Origin: Campylobacter massiliensis
GTDB lineage: Bacteria > Campylobacterota > Campylobacteria > Campylobacterales > Campylobacteraceae
NCBI RefSeq assembly: GCF_014253065.1
Contig: NZ_JACLZK010000001.1
Coordinates: 434,001 to 498,000 of the forward strand
Reading direction: 5' to 3'
DNA length: 64,000 bases
Under the pieces are notes generated by a model. That model saw only the letters and a list, made by a program, of their open reading frames with translations. It made no database searches and was not told the origin of the DNA. Below are positions 9,420-18,206 of the stretch, one piece after another. A program made the position numbers and the translations under genes. Numbering within the stretch: the first letter of the stretch is position 1; each line of letters starts with the position of its first letter.

Positions 9420-9475
9420 TTGGATCGGCTATAAGTTTATATATGCTAAAATAATTAAAAATTAAAGGAATGATA

Positions 9476-9889
9476 ATGAGGCGCGGGTTTACGATGCTTG
9501 AATTGGTTTTTGTCATAGTGGTTTTAGGTATCTTGGCTAGTATTGCAGTGCCGAGACTTTTTACCACAAGGGATGACGCAATAATTGCAAAAGGAAGGGC
9601 TGATATAGCGTCTATAAGAAGTGCTGTAGTTAATGTATACAATACAAATATGTTAGCTGGTAATTTTACATATCCTGCGCTTGAGAGAGCGGGCAGTACT
9701 ACTGGACTTCTGTTTGAAAACGTCTTGCAAAATGGTATTAAAACTGATGAAAAAAGCGGATGGACCAAAGATGGAGACGGTTATAAATTTGCACTTCAAG
9801 GAAAATCCACTAAATTTACCTATGATGTGGCAAACGGCACTTTTTCGTGCCCTAGAACCGATAGCCTTTGTAGCGCCTTAACGGAGTAA
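9476..9889 (+). CDS. type IV pilin-like / pseudopilin protein 3
   Basis: 137 residues from ATG 9476. The ATG at 9470 overlaps the ribosome site AAAGGA (9464-9469) and is less likely. Leader MRRG is followed by FTMLELVFVIVVLGILAS and PRLFTTRDDA. Two cysteines near the C-terminus (SCPRTDSLCS) could form a small loop. The stop codon overlaps the priA start by one base (TAATG), so priA translation is probably coupled to this gene. Confidence 0.88.
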   Translation: MRRGFTMLELVFVIVVLGILASIAVPRLFTTRDDAIIAKGRADIASIRSAVVNVYNTNMLAGNFTYPALERAGSTTGLLFENVLQNGIKTDEKSGWTKDGDGYKFALQGKSTKFTYDVANGTFSCPRTDSLCSALTE

Positions 9890-11988
9890 TGCTCTACTAC
9901 CAAATTTTACCTAGCGGCTTAAATCTTAAGCCGCTTACCTATAATTCAAATTTTAAAATCCCAAATTTTACACAAGTCTTAATCAATATAAAAAATAAAA
10001 AAACTATCGGCTACGTCTTGCAAGGAGTGGCAGAGCCAAATTTTAAAACGCTTGAGATTTTAGAAATTTTGCCCACTGCGCTTACGCCTATACAAATCTC
10101 GCTTTTAAAATTTATCTCGCACTATTACGTCGTAAATTTATCTATTGCGGCCGGACTTTTTACTCCGCTAGAGGCCGATATATCTTGCTTGCAGAATTTA
10201 ATGCAAGCGCAAATTTTGAGCGATAAAAACGAGACAAACGGTAACTTAGATGTCAAATTTGACGATAGTAAAGAGTTAAATTTGACTATGGAATTTGACA
10301 AAATATCGCTGCCAAATTTACTCCAAAATTTAAATAATAATAGCTTTCAAGAAAATTTGAAATTAAATGAAAATGTTGCTGCCAAATTAAATTTTAATAA
10401 TCCCGCACAGTCGCCAAAAATAAGCACTGACCAATCAGCTACGACGGAGTTTTTCCCTAAAATCCCAAACTTAAATCAAGATCAACAAGAGGCGCTAAAT
10501 TTTGCTAAAAGCCATAAAACGAGTTTGATTTTTGGCGATACGGGAAGCGGTAAAAGCGAGATTTATTTTTCTCTTATCCGCGAATATCTACTCGCGGGCA
10601 AGCAGGTTTTGCTTTTGATGCCGGAAATCTCGCTCACACCGCAGATGACAAAGCGACTAAAAAGCTATTTTGGCGAGAAATTTGGCGTCTGGCACTCCAA
10701 AATAACGCCGAAAAAGCGCAGCGAAATCCTGCAAAAATTTCAGAGCCGTGAGATAAATTTGATCGCAGGCGCGCGTTCGGCGCTATTTTTGCCGTTTACC
10801 AAGCTTGGGCTTATTATCGTCGACGAGGAGCACGACGACAGCTATAAATCCGCGCAAAATCCGCACTATAACGCCCGCGACCTCGCGCTATTTTTGGCGA
10901 GCAAATTTGACGTCAAAGTTGTGCTTGGCTCAGCTACTCCGAGCGTCGTGAGCTTCAAAAAGCAGCCTCACTTTAGGCTAAGGGGTACGTTTTTTAAAAG
11001 TGAGAAAAAGTTTATCTACGACGAGAGCGAGACGGGGCTTGGAGAGGTGATCCTAGGTGAGCTTGCGGCGAGTTTTGCGGGCGGCAAACAGGCGGTCGTC
11101 TTTTTGCCGACGCGTGCAAATTTCCGCTATCTTTCATGCCGCGAGTGCGGTAGCACGATAAAGTGCCCGTTTTGCAGCGTCGGAATGAGCTTTTATAAGA
11201 AGCGAAACGTTCTAAAGTGCCAGTACTGCGGCTTTACGACGGCTGCGACGTGCTCGTGTGATAAGTGCGGCAGTGAGATGATTGAGGCAAAAAAAATCGG
11301 CACCGACGAGCTGACGGAGGCCCTGCGCTCGGCGTTTCCAGCGGCTAGGATCGAGAAATTCGACCGTGACGAGATCACGACGCAAAACAAGCTCGAAAAG
11401 ACGCTAAAAGCCTTTAACGCGGGCGAGATAGACGCGCTTGTCGGCACGCAGATGCTGAGCAAGGGGCACGACTACCACAATGTGGATCTCGCCGTCATCA
11501 TGGGCATCGATGAGCTGCTAAATTTTCCTGATTTTCGCGCTCGCGAGCGGACGTTGGCGCTGGCGATGCAGGTGGCGGGCAGGGCAGGGCGCTCGGGCGA
11601 GGGGCGCGTGGTCGTGCAGAGTAGGCAGCGGGAGTTTTTTGAAAATTTTATCGCGGATTACGACGCGTTTTTGGCTGAGGAGATTCTTGCTAGAGAGCCG
11701 ATATATCCGCCGTTTGCTAGGCTTTTGCGGGTTGTCGTTTCTGAAAAAAGCGAGCAGGTGGCAAAACAAAGGCTTGAAATTTGCGTAGCCGAGCTTGAAA
11801 ATTTGCGCGTGGCCGAATCTTCGCTAGATATCGTAGGACACGGCAAGTGCGCGATCGAAATCCTAGGCGGAAAATACCGTTTTGAGATTTTGCTGCGCTG
11901 TGCCTCGCACGCTCCGCTTATAAAAGCCGCTCGCATCTGCGCCGCGCACGGCTTTGACGTCGATATGGATCCGATAAATTTCTCGTAA
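9889..11988 (+). CDS. priA: primosomal protein N', replication-restart helicase
   Basis: 699 residues. PriA recognises stalled forks and reloads the replisome. Walker A GDTGSGKS is at ~216, the Walker B/DEAH-type box is VDEEHDDSYK, and a zinc-binding cysteine array runs from CRECG through CPFC and CQYC to CDKC. HDYHNVDLAVI and QVAGRAGR are the C-terminal helicase motifs. An odd feature is residues ~105-190, a low-complexity Asn/Leu/Asp-rich linker between the 3'BD and helicase domains, encoded by DNA full of AAATTT words and making this PriA longer than I expect for the genus. Confidence 0.96.
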   Translation: MLYYQILPSGLNLKPLTYNSNFKIPNFTQVLINIKNKKTIGYVLQGVAEPNFKTLEILEILPTALTPIQISLLKFISHYYVVNLSIAAGLFTPLEADISCLQNLMQAQILSDKNETNGNLDVKFDDSKELNLTMEFDKISLPNLLQNLNNNSFQENLKLNENVAAKLNFNNPAQSPKISTDQSATTEFFPKIPNLNQDQQEALNFAKSHKTSLIFGDTGSGKSEIYFSLIREYLLAGKQVLLLMPEISLTPQMTKRLKSYFGEKFGVWHSKITPKKRSEILQKFQSREINLIAGARSALFLPFTKLGLIIVDEEHDDSYKSAQNPHYNARDLALFLASKFDVKVVLGSATPSVVSFKKQPHFRLRGTFFKSEKKFIYDESETGLGEVILGELAASFAGGKQAVVFLPTRANFRYLSCRECGSTIKCPFCSVGMSFYKKRNVLKCQYCGFTTAATCSCDKCGSEMIEAKKIGTDELTEALRSAFPAARIEKFDRDEITTQNKLEKTLKAFNAGEIDALVGTQMLSKGHDYHNVDLAVIMGIDELLNFPDFRARERTLALAMQVAGRAGRSGEGRVVVQSRQREFFENFIADYDAFLAEEILAREPIYPPFARLLRVVVSEKSEQVAKQRLEICVAELENLRVAESSLDIVGHGKCAIEILGGKYRFEILLRCASHAPLIKAARICAAHGFDVDMDPINFS

Positions 11989-12619
11989 ATTTTGCTTTTG
12001 TCTGATTTTTTATAGCGGCTTAGATACGTTGCTGTAAATATCTTGCAAAGTTCACAAAATCAAATTTTGCATTTGGCTTGATCTTGAAATTTAAGTTGCG
12101 ATAAATTTGCCGTCCAGCAAGTTGAGCTTGTTTTTTGATGCAAATTTAGCCGCTTTGATTTTTGCGACGTTTATAAAATCTTAAATTTGACGCACGGGGG
12201 TTAGTCAAATTTAGATCGAGTCTCTTAAATTTACGGTTTAAATACTTGTGATCTTTGTAGTGGGGGCGGTTTTAATCAAGCTTTGCTCATTGACGCTTAC
12301 GCATATTTTAGTCCTTTGGGTCGTTCATGCTTTTTACTATGCGTAAAAGATGTATTTGCTTGCTTTTTTGTTTTTATCGTTCGCAAATATAGACATTATA
12401 TGATCAGATAACGCCTTAAGCTTCTACCGTATTCTATAAACTTCAAATTTAAAATCTTGCTTAATCCAAAACTAAAATGTAATTAAAGTTTCCATTTATG
12501 ATAATGCTTATCTTTTTAAGCAGAATTTTATATGATTTATATATAATCCCGTTATAATTTTATCTAGCCTTAAATATACAGTCTAATTAAAATTATAAAA
12601 ATCACCCTAAAGGAACTTA
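11989..12619. other. 630-bp spacer, no gene seen
   Basis: AT-rich DNA between priA and the RclC-like gene, with several AAATTT words in the first 250 bases. No ORF with a ribosome site or RNA gene was recognised. The last ~120 bases hold the promoter region of the next gene. Confidence 0.6.
12500..12558 (+). promoter_or_regulatory. promoter region of the RclC-like gene, with a small palindrome
   Basis: Two TATAAT boxes lie at 12542-12547 and 12553-12558. Upstream, GATAATGCTTATC (12500-12512) is an inverted repeat (GATAA/TTATC) that resembles half of a Fur box but is too short to assign. It is listed as a candidate operator only. Confidence 0.4.
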
Positions 12620-13252
12620 ATGCAAAAATTTTTACAAGCCTTAGCAAGCTCGCAAAAATATTTCGTAAACTACGTTAGCGTCGCAATTTTCATCGTGATG
12701 GCGTGGATAGGCGGACTCAAAGTCGTGCAATACGAGGCTGACGGCATCGTGCCGTTTGTAACCAACAGCCCGTTTTTTAGCTACATGTATAGCAAAAAAG
12801 ATATCGTAGATAACGGCAAGGGCAAAATGGTTGCCGAGTACAACCTACACAAAAACCCGGAAGGCTTGGTCGTGCCTAAAAACATCGAGTGGCACAAACA
12901 AAACGGTACTTACGCTGTTTCGTATTTGATCGGTGCGATGATCTGCACTATCGGTACGCTCGTGCTGCTTGGAATCTGGTTCCCTAAACTAGGGCTTATC
13001 GGCGGGCTGCTGACGTTTGGCATGTCTATCGTAACGCTTAGCTTTTTGATAACGACGCCTGAGACTTGGGTGCCAAATCTAGGCAATCCGGCGCTCGGCA
13101 TCACTGAAAGCCCTAATCACGGCTTCCCGTATCTATCGGGTGCCGGACGACTGGTGCTAAAAGATATAATAATGTCTGCTGCAGGACTAATCGTAGCCTC
13201 AAATGCGGCGCGCAGGCTTTTGGAGTGCTGCAAAAGCTGCGCAGGTAAGTAA
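12620..13252 (+). CDS. DUF417 / YkgB (RclC-like) inner-membrane protein
   Basis: 210 residues with four hydrophobic segments: VNYVSVAIFIVMAWIGGLKV, AVSYLIGAMICTIGTLVLLG, LIGGLLTFGMSIVTLSFLIT and a last one near residue 185. IVPFVTNSPFF and the TPETWVPNLG...YLSGAGRLVLKD stretch are characteristic of the YkgB/RclC family. In E. coli the homologue RclC is needed for resistance to reactive chlorine species; its biochemistry is unknown, and the role here is inferred. CTAAAGGAAC gives a good ribosome site. It is monocistronic, with a terminator behind. Confidence 0.88.
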   Translation: MQKFLQALASSQKYFVNYVSVAIFIVMAWIGGLKVVQYEADGIVPFVTNSPFFSYMYSKKDIVDNGKGKMVAEYNLHKNPEGLVVPKNIEWHKQNGTYAVSYLIGAMICTIGTLVLLGIWFPKLGLIGGLLTFGMSIVTLSFLITTPETWVPNLGNPALGITESPNHGFPYLSGAGRLVLKDIIMSAAGLIVASNAARRLLECCKSCAGK

Positions 13253-13266
13253 AATAGCGGATTTTG

Positions 13267-13315
13267 GCGAGCGGTAGGCCTAAGTTTAGGTATCTTGTCG
13301 CTCGCGGCCGTTTTT
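13267..13315 (+). terminator. terminator after the RclC-like gene
   Basis: GCGAGCG (13267-13273) pairs with CGCTCGC (13299-13305), with an inner CCTAA/TTAGG stem, followed by GGCCGTTTTT. Confidence 0.75.
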
Positions 13316-13320
13316 ATCCC

Positions 13321-13347
13321 TAAATTTACGGTCTTGCCGTAAATTTA
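13321..13347. repeat. perfect 11-bp hairpin made of AAATTT words
   Basis: TAAATTTACGG and CCGTAAATTTA pair perfectly around TCTTG, just after the terminator. The rest of the 13253-13587 spacer shows nothing but AAATTT-type words. Confidence 0.6.
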
Positions 13348-13587
13348 TCTTCTTTTTCTACTCTAGACTAATTTTTGCGCTAAACACCACACCGGCGGAA
13401 CTCTGAAAAATTGCTAAATTTTATTTTCTACATTTTGCGGATTGACGAGCGTTGATTTTAAATTTGCCTTTGCTTTTTGTTTGTCAAATTTAATAATCCA
13501 AGCGCGTTTATGGATACGGCTAAAATTTGCCGCCGCCGACTAGATCGTGCAAAAAGTCGGGGTAGATTTATCCACGCCCAATAAACC

Positions 13588-14094
13588 TTACTTTGCCTTT
13601 TCGCAACCTAGATCAAGCCCTGGTTCGCAGGATTTTTTATAAAATTTAGCCGCTTGTTCGCTTGATTTTTCCGTGCCTTTACTGCTCTCATAAAGCCCTG
13701 CTAGTCCGTAGCAGCTGCCGCTACTACCCATTTCGCAGCTTTTGTTAAATAACTCGAACGATTTTTGCTCCGAGCGCTCCACGCCTCTACCCGCGCCGTA
13801 GACGTCGGCTAAATTCGAACAGCCGTTAGCATCGCCTAGCTCGCACGATTTTTCGTAAAATTTAGCCGCCTTGGCGTAATCTTGCGCAGCGCCCATACCG
13901 TAGTCGTAGGCTAATCCCGCACGACGACAAGCATCCGCGTGCGACGCCTAGCAAGCCTTTTCAAAACCGCCGAGCGCACCCGCAAGATCGCCTTTTGCTT
14001 TCGCCGTTTGCGCCGCGGCGTAGATTTCGTCCGCGCTTGCGCCAAACATCGCGCTTGCAGCGCATAGAAGCGAAACTGCTAAAATTTTTCTCAT
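13588..14094 (-). pseudogene. Sel1-repeat (Hcp-like) secreted protein broken by an in-frame TAG
   Basis: From ATG 14094 the frame reads a signal peptide (MRKILAVSLLCAASAMFGASA) and the start of a Sel1 repeat (GALGGFEKAC). It meets TAG at codon 49 (13950-13948) and continues in the same frame, without a shift, as ASHADACRRAGLAYDYGMG and three more Cys-containing repeats to 13588. A single GAG to TAG change explains the stop (FEKACEAS is the expected repeat). Without it the protein would have 168 residues. It is a relative of the three intact Sel1 genes at 29633-31561. The downstream part could only be made by internal initiation at 13896, without a signal peptide. Confidence 0.85.
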
Positions 14095-14238
14095 TTTTTA
14101 TACTTTAAAATTTGATGGATGCGGATCCTAGCGCAACGTTTTTGAAATTTACGTAAATTTGTCGCCGACAAGTCGCTAAATTTTCCGTTTATACGCTAAA
14201 ATGCCCGCGTAAATTTATGCAAATTTTAAGGAGAATGC

Positions 14239-14994
14239 GTGGGTATTTTTGACTTTTTTAAAAAAGGGGCTGATAGCGCGCGAAAAAGAAGCGCAAGCGC
14301 CGCAAAGATCGGCAAGACCGCGCAGGAGCGCAAAGATATAAGCATCGAAATTTTAAAATTGCAAGGCGTGCCTTTTATAGACCATCTGCCGCTGCGATAC
14401 GAGACGGGCGAGGTCGCGCCGCGCGAAAAGGACGAGGTTATCGCCCGCTCTATTTGCTCGTTTGCCGCGATAATGTGCGCTTGCACGATCAGAGATAACG
14501 GCGAGCTAACGGACGAAGATAAGCAGGGCACGAAGGATTTTCTCGATAACCGCTTCGGGTGCATAGACAAGCTAACGCGCATGGAGCGCCGCGTTATAGA
14601 GGGTGAAGCGAGCTACGACGAAGCCGTAAATATGGGCTGGAAATACGAGTCGCTGTGGGCGCTGCTTTGGGCGATGGGGCTAGTAAAAGAGCTGGATTTC
14701 CCAAAGGATATCTGCGACTGCAAATTTGTGATGGATGCCTTTATCGGCGGCGATTTTTCGGAGCGCGTAAAAATGCGGGGTACTGATGAAATCCTGCAGG
14801 CGCTCGATCTCGTCTACCGCTATCACTGGGCGTGCGTCAATGCCAGAGTAAACGGCACTAAGAGCGCAGGCCTTGATGAAGAGGTCGTGATGGAGAGGCG
14901 CGGCGGGCTAGAGTGGCTGTGCTGCAAGGGCGCGGAGAATGATAATCTGAGCGATGAGTATAATGCGTGGGATTATCCTGATCTAAACACCTGA
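14239..14994 (+). CDS. DUF4272 domain protein
   Basis: 251 residues, GTG start with AAGGAG 8 bases upstream. The family pattern is visible: RKDISIEILKLQGVPFIDHLP, then EVIARSICSFAAIM, then a second part with YESLWALLWAMGLVKELDFP and CDCKFVMDAF. DUF4272 proteins have no known function. It is probably cytoplasmic (no signal peptide or membrane segment). It is divergent from the Sel1 pseudogene and is followed directly by copy A of a repeat. Confidence 0.85.
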   Translation: MGIFDFFKKGADSARKRSASAAKIGKTAQERKDISIEILKLQGVPFIDHLPLRYETGEVAPREKDEVIARSICSFAAIMCACTIRDNGELTDEDKQGTKDFLDNRFGCIDKLTRMERRVIEGEASYDEAVNMGWKYESLWALLWAMGLVKELDFPKDICDCKFVMDAFIGGDFSERVKMRGTDEILQALDLVYRYHWACVNARVNGTKSAGLDEEVVMERRGGLEWLCCKGAENDNLSDEYNAWDYPDLNT

Positions 14995-14995
14995 C

Positions 14996-15110
14996 GCGTT
15001 GTCTCGCTTTGTTATATGTCGTTGCGTCTAAAATTTGCTCGGTCACGTATTGCATACACGCTTCCATCGCAAATTTTATTCGCGCCTCGTCTAGCTTCGC
15101 GATACTGTGG
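14996..15110. repeat. repeat copy A, directly after the DUF4272 gene
   Basis: GCGTTGTCTCGCTTTG, then AAAATTTGCTCGGTCA, CCATCGCAAATTTTA, GCGCCTCGTCTAG and CTTCGCGATACTGT. The same blocks in the same order occur in copy B (15246-15333). GCTCGGTCA, CCATCGC-AAATTT and GCGCCTCGTCTAG recur at 61470-61527. Confidence 0.7.
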
Positions 15111-15245
15111 CTTGTATACTTGCATTTAAATTTAAAAATAATTTTTTCATAAGCGTTTTTGATTCGCCCTGTCTCCTCATAGTGAAGTCTCGTTACGAGC
15201 GTATGGCGCAAAGTAAAGCGAAAAATACCGCGCCTTATTTTTTGC

Positions 15246-15333
15246 GCGTTGTCTTGCTTTGCTATATTTCGTTGTCTTAAAATTTTACTCGGTCATTATC
15301 TATACGTAAAATTCTAGCTTCGCGATACTGTCG
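15246..15333. repeat. repeat copy B
   Basis: A direct repeat of copy A about 250 bp downstream: GCGTTGTCTTGCTTTGCTATAT, TTTTACTCGGTCA and TCTAGCTTCGCGATACTGT, with the middle block deleted. With copy A it fills much of the 14995-15541 spacer, where no gene was seen. Confidence 0.7.
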
Positions 15334-15512
15334 CTTCCATCTTTTTGTTCAAATTTAACTTTCAGGCTCGATAGACTATTTTTCGCGTATCGTCTTGTCC
15401 TTACCTTTATTTTTGCGCCTTTGTGTCAAATTTGACTGCCAGCTTGTTTGGTATCTTTATTCACCGCTCGTTAAATCGTTACTATTTTATTTAAATATTA
15501 AATAAAACATAT

Positions 15513-15518
15513 TATAAT
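15513..15518 (+). promoter_or_regulatory. -10 box of the MBOAT gene
   Basis: TATAAT in a very AT-rich run, 23 bases before the ATG of the acyltransferase gene. Confidence 0.55.
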
Positions 15519-15541
15519 TGCGCTAAAAAATGGATAAATAA

Positions 15542-17007
15542 ATGCTCTTTAACTCTTATGAATTTATATTTTTGTTCTTGCCTTTTACGTTTTTTATATA
15601 TTTTTATCTAAACAAAAAGCGCCTTACCGAATTGGCAAAGGGCTTTTTGGTACTATCGTCACTATTTTTTTATAGTTGGTGGAACATTACTTATTTGCCA
15701 TTAATTTTAGGTTCTATGATATTGAACTATTGCCTTGGATTGGAGCTAAATAAAGATAATCCTAAAATTTCAAAGAAGATTATTCTTCCATTAGGAATAA
15801 CTGGAAATTTAGCGCTTCTTGGGTATTTTAAATATTCTGATTTTTTAATAAGCAATATAAAATTTGCCTTTGATGTTCAAATATCTCATTTAAATTTACT
15901 TTTACCTCTTGCTATTTCGTTTTTTACTTTTCAGCAAATTGCATATTTGGTGGATAGCTCTACGGGGGGGGTACGAAGCAGTATGATTTCTTGAGTTACT
16001 GCTTGTTTGTTACATTTTTTCCACAACTAATCGCAGGTCCAATCGTGCACCACAAAGAAATGATGCCGCAGTTTGCAAAAGCTAGAAATAAAATAATTAA
16101 TTATAAAAATATAGCTCTCGGGCTTTTTATATTTTCTATTGGACTTTTTAAAAAGGTCGTTATTGCCGACACCTTTGCTGTTTGGGCAACAAACGGATTT
16201 GATAATGCCGCATTTCTGAATTTTTTCGAAGCTTGGGTTACTAGCCTTAGCTATACTTTTCAGCTTTATTTTGATTTTAGTGGCTACTGTGATATGGCGA
16301 TCGGCGCGGCGCTGCTTTTTAACATCAAACTCCTGATAAATTTCAACTCGCCCTACAAGGCTTTAAATATTCAGGATTTTTGGCGCAGGTGGCATATCAC
16401 GCTAAGCCGTTTTTTGAGAGATTACGTCTATATCCCGCTGGGAGGCAACCGCAGAGGCAAGGCGAGAACGTACGTAAATTTAGCTGCGACCTTCGTGATA
16501 GGCGGTATCTGGCACGGGGCGGGCTGGACGTTTGTATTTTGGGGATTTTTACACGGCGCAGCTTTGATCGTCCAAAGGATTTGGAGCGAGCTAGGCTTTA
16601 GGCTAAATAAATTCCTAGCTTGGTTTATAACCTTTAACTTCGTAAATATTGCGTGGGTATTTTTTAGAGCTAAGGAGTGGGACGACGCGCTAAAGGTGCT
16701 AAAGGGGATGTTTGGCCTAGGCGGCGGGCTAGCTCTAAATTCGCGGCTAGAGAGAAAGGTCGGTTTTTTGAGGGAGTACGGCATTAAATTTGGCGAGTGG
16801 AATCCAAATATACAAATAGACAGCACAAATACCTTGCTCTACTACTTGATCGCGGGTTTTGCGGTCTCGCTACTGTTTAAAAACTCTGCGCAAAAGCTAC
16901 AAGGCTTTAGACTCGGCGGGCTAAATTTGACCCTTGCGGTACTTTGTTTTACGCTGGGCGTTTTAAATTTGCACAAAATGTCTCAATTTTTATATTTTAA
17001 CTTTTAG
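15542..17007 (+). CDS. MBOAT O-acyltransferase, frame interrupted at a G8 tract (phase-variation candidate)
   Basis: Two abutting frames together make one AlgI/PatA-type membrane-bound O-acyltransferase. The first (15542-15994) begins MLFNSYEFIFLFLPFTFFIY and runs to FFTFQQIAYLVDSSTGG, then goes out of frame. The second resumes as GTKQYDFLSYCLFVTFFPQLIAGP and holds the catalytic His region (IWHGAGWTFVFWGFLHG) and FWRRWHITLSRFLRDYVYIP. The break falls on eight G's at 15964-15971; nine (or six) would restore one 488-residue (or 487-residue) protein. Downstream reading could restart at TTG 15991. Such enzymes move acyl groups across the inner membrane to a cell-wall or polysaccharide acceptor with a periplasmic partner, probably the next gene. 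Confidence 0.9.
15964..15971 (+). repeat. poly-G tract (8 G) within the MBOAT gene
   Basis: A homopolymer of eight guanines exactly where the frame is lost. Long G tracts in surface-modification genes are the known phase-variation switches of Campylobacter; at this length the gene reads as OFF. Confidence 0.85.
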
Positions 17008-17016
17008 GAAAATCGT

Positions 17017-18135
17017 ATGAAATTTAAAAAATGGACGTTTAGTTTTTTGGCCTCGGCGGCTTTGATTTTCGCGCTCGTAGCGGTTTTTAATTACCTGGTC
17101 GATCCATATAGGATTTACGATACGGATATCTTTAAAAATAAACCCAGAGAGGACTTGCAGTCGCGCTTTATGAAGGTTGTAAAGATCCAAAAAATCAGGC
17201 CTGCATCGATATTTTTAGGCAACTCCCGCCCGCAAACAGCTCTAAATTCGGCGCATAGATACTTTACGCAGCCTGCTTTTAACGCGGCTGTATCGGGAAG
17301 CAATCTAAATGAAGCTAAAGCCTATCTAAAATGGGCGATAAAGCAGGGAAATTTAAAGCAGGCATTGCTCGTTTTTGACGACAAGACGATGCTAGGCGGC
17401 GGTAGCAAGGCCGATGATTTTGAGGAGTATTTTAAAAATCCTAGCGCGTATAAGATTTTATTTAGCTCTCAGACGCTTCGCGACTCGGTAGCGACCGTCC
17501 TAAAATACGGCAAAACTCTGCTTTTTGAACCAGACGGCAGACGAACCGAGGCGTCGCTACTGGAAGAGGTGCGAAGAAACGGCGGATACCGCAAATACTC
17601 CGTAAAAAAGATAGAGAGCGGATATATGGCTGAACGCAAAAGGGACGAGGTGTCAAGGCTGTCTTATGAAAATTTTATCGAGATTTTAACGGACGCTCAC
17701 GAAAATAACGTAATCCTAGATATCGCTATAAGTCCGCTGCACGTAAGGTTGCTTGAAGCTATGGACTACAGGGTCGGGCTTGACGTGGCGTGGTACGAGT
17801 GGAAAAAGCAGATAATGGCCGTAAACGAAGAGGTTGCCAAGCGTCTAGGAAAAAAGCCGTTTAGGATAGTGGATTTTGGCCTTTATAACGAGATAACGGC
17901 GCAGGAGCTACCCAAAGACGCAGACCAAATTTCGCCGTACTACTGGGAGGCTAGCCACTATAACGCAAGGCTCGGCGATATGATGCTGGATTTCTTAACG
18001 GGGCAGGGCGAGCAAGTGGGGCTAGGCGTAGAGATAACTAGCAAAAACATAGACACGCACATAGAAAAGCAAAAGGGCTTGAGAGCTAAATTTATAGATA
18101 TGCGGGAGTATAGGCGCGAGGTTTTGGGCGAGTAG
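17017..18135 (+). CDS. periplasmic partner of the MBOAT acyltransferase, SGNH/DltD-like
   Basis: 372 residues: an N-terminal membrane anchor (FSFLASAALIFALVAVFNYL), then a periplasmic domain. FLGNSRPQTALN near residue 65 has the position and look of the GxSR block of SGNH-like proteins found beside MBOAT genes, and YYWEASHYNARLGDMMLDFL near the end resembles their xSHY block, although the usual Asp before Ser-His is not present. It starts 9 bases after the MBOAT stop, so both are one unit. A likely job is to receive or place acyl groups on a surface glycan; this is inferred from context. Confidence 0.7.
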   Translation: MKFKKWTFSFLASAALIFALVAVFNYLVDPYRIYDTDIFKNKPREDLQSRFMKVVKIQKIRPASIFLGNSRPQTALNSAHRYFTQPAFNAAVSGSNLNEAKAYLKWAIKQGNLKQALLVFDDKTMLGGGSKADDFEEYFKNPSAYKILFSSQTLRDSVATVLKYGKTLLFEPDGRRTEASLLEEVRRNGGYRKYSVKKIESGYMAERKRDEVSRLSYENFIEILTDAHENNVILDIAISPLHVRLLEAMDYRVGLDVAWYEWKKQIMAVNEEVAKRLGKKPFRIVDFGLYNEITAQELPKDADQISPYYWEASHYNARLGDMMLDFLTGQGEQVGLGVEITSKNIDTHIEKQKGLRAKFIDMREYRREVLGE

Positions 18136-18206
18136 ATTTTAGGGCGGTAAATTTATTTAAAAGCCAAGATTTTATATAATCGCACAATAAAATTTAAAGG
18201 CTAAAT

